Source: Gp6-AA40 sp963818645 (lineage in GTDB: Bacteria; Acidobacteriota; Vicinamibacteria; Vicinamibacterales; UBA2999). From it: a stretch of 64,000 bases of DNA. Under the pieces are notes generated by a model, which had not been told where the DNA came from, did not search any database, and saw nothing but the letters and a program-made list of their open reading frames with translations. The translations under genes and the position numbers were made by a program. Where the stretch lies: contig CAWFTF010000020.1 in assembly GCA_963818645.1 (NCBI GenBank), forward strand, positions 184,815-248,814, read 5' to 3'. Below, piece after piece: positions 63,896 to 64,000 of this stretch; positions within the stretch are counted from its first letter, which is position 1, and each line of letters opens with the position of its first letter.

Positions 63896-64000
63896 CGCTG
63901 CCTCCTGATCGGCGGCCGAGTATCAGGAAACGTGCCACGACCTGCAGCCGAGGTTCAGCTTAAAAGCGTCTGACCAATGTTTCATGAAGTCTTCAGATGC

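Noticed and set aside
1..64000. tRNA, rRNA and riboswitch genes
   Set aside because: Intergenic gaps are short and were read on both strands; no cloverleaf, rRNA core or riboswitch consensus was recognised.

Overview
The window looks like a high-GC chromosome segment from an acidobacterium, most likely of the Vicinamibacteria/Vicinamibacterales type. Pointers are TonB-dependent receptors with an N-terminal carboxypeptidase-regulatory-like domain, a duplicated-orphan (ADOP/MacB-like) permease, alternative complex III genes, a tannase/feruloyl esterase, many small secreted proteins of unknown function and numerous intergenic hairpin repeats. This assignment is inferred from gene content only; no rRNA or tRNA gene was seen.

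Layout. 0.1-7.6 kb: TonB receptor, AraC regulator divergent from a VOC protein and a MOSC protein, ADOP permease. 7.7-20.8 kb: twelve minus-strand genes with small gaps or overlaps. The upstream eight (20.8 to 11.7 kb) form an unrecognised cluster: two paralogous Glu-rich/Arg-rich proteins, a HEVSH metallopeptidase-like protein, three helical proteins, an IPT/TIG-like beta protein and a 520-residue protein with an HNH-like and a Het-C/phospholipase-like motif. The downstream four (M20 peptidase, amidohydrolase, PGD-repeat protein, pentapeptide-repeat protein with a TIR-like tail) overlap one another. A LuxR-type HTH piece faces away from the cluster. 21-27.3 kb: small membrane protein, AraC/VOC pair, bicupin, zinc-ribbon protein, HipA-like kinase, tannase, VOC protein.

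27.7-39 kb: a five-gene operon (beta-propeller-like lipid/membrane-anchored protein, Omp85-like protein, DUF4390-like protein, NtrY-like kinase, NtrX/NtrC-like sigma54 activator) is present twice as a 5160-bp direct tandem duplication. Copies are about 97% identical, and each has damage in different genes. 39-42 kb is a second TonB receptor shattered by frameshifts. 42-51.6 kb: two-domain alpha/beta hydrolase, feruloyl-CoA-synthetase-like enzyme, amidase, Phd/VapC toxin-antitoxin pair, secreted proteins and a metallo-beta-lactamase-fold domain. 51.8-53.4 kb: three membrane proteins, one of only 37 residues. 53.5-59.5 kb: alternative complex III (cytochrome c, ActA, two-part ActB, ActC, ActD), a quinol-oxidising respiratory complex. 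59.6-63.9 kb: atypical kinase-like protein, YVTN-propeller lipoprotein, PepSY membrane protein, His-rich lipoprotein.

Two sequence-wide patterns matter. First, at least fifteen genes carry a frameshift, including two respiratory genes in otherwise perfect families, so many breaks are probably consensus errors rather than real pseudogenes. Second, four intergenic inverted repeats built from GTTGGGA-type heptamers lie exactly between convergent gene pairs, and two further heptamer elements with different words (GAATTCT, CCGAATC) occur, suggesting a family of heptamer-based 3'-end elements.
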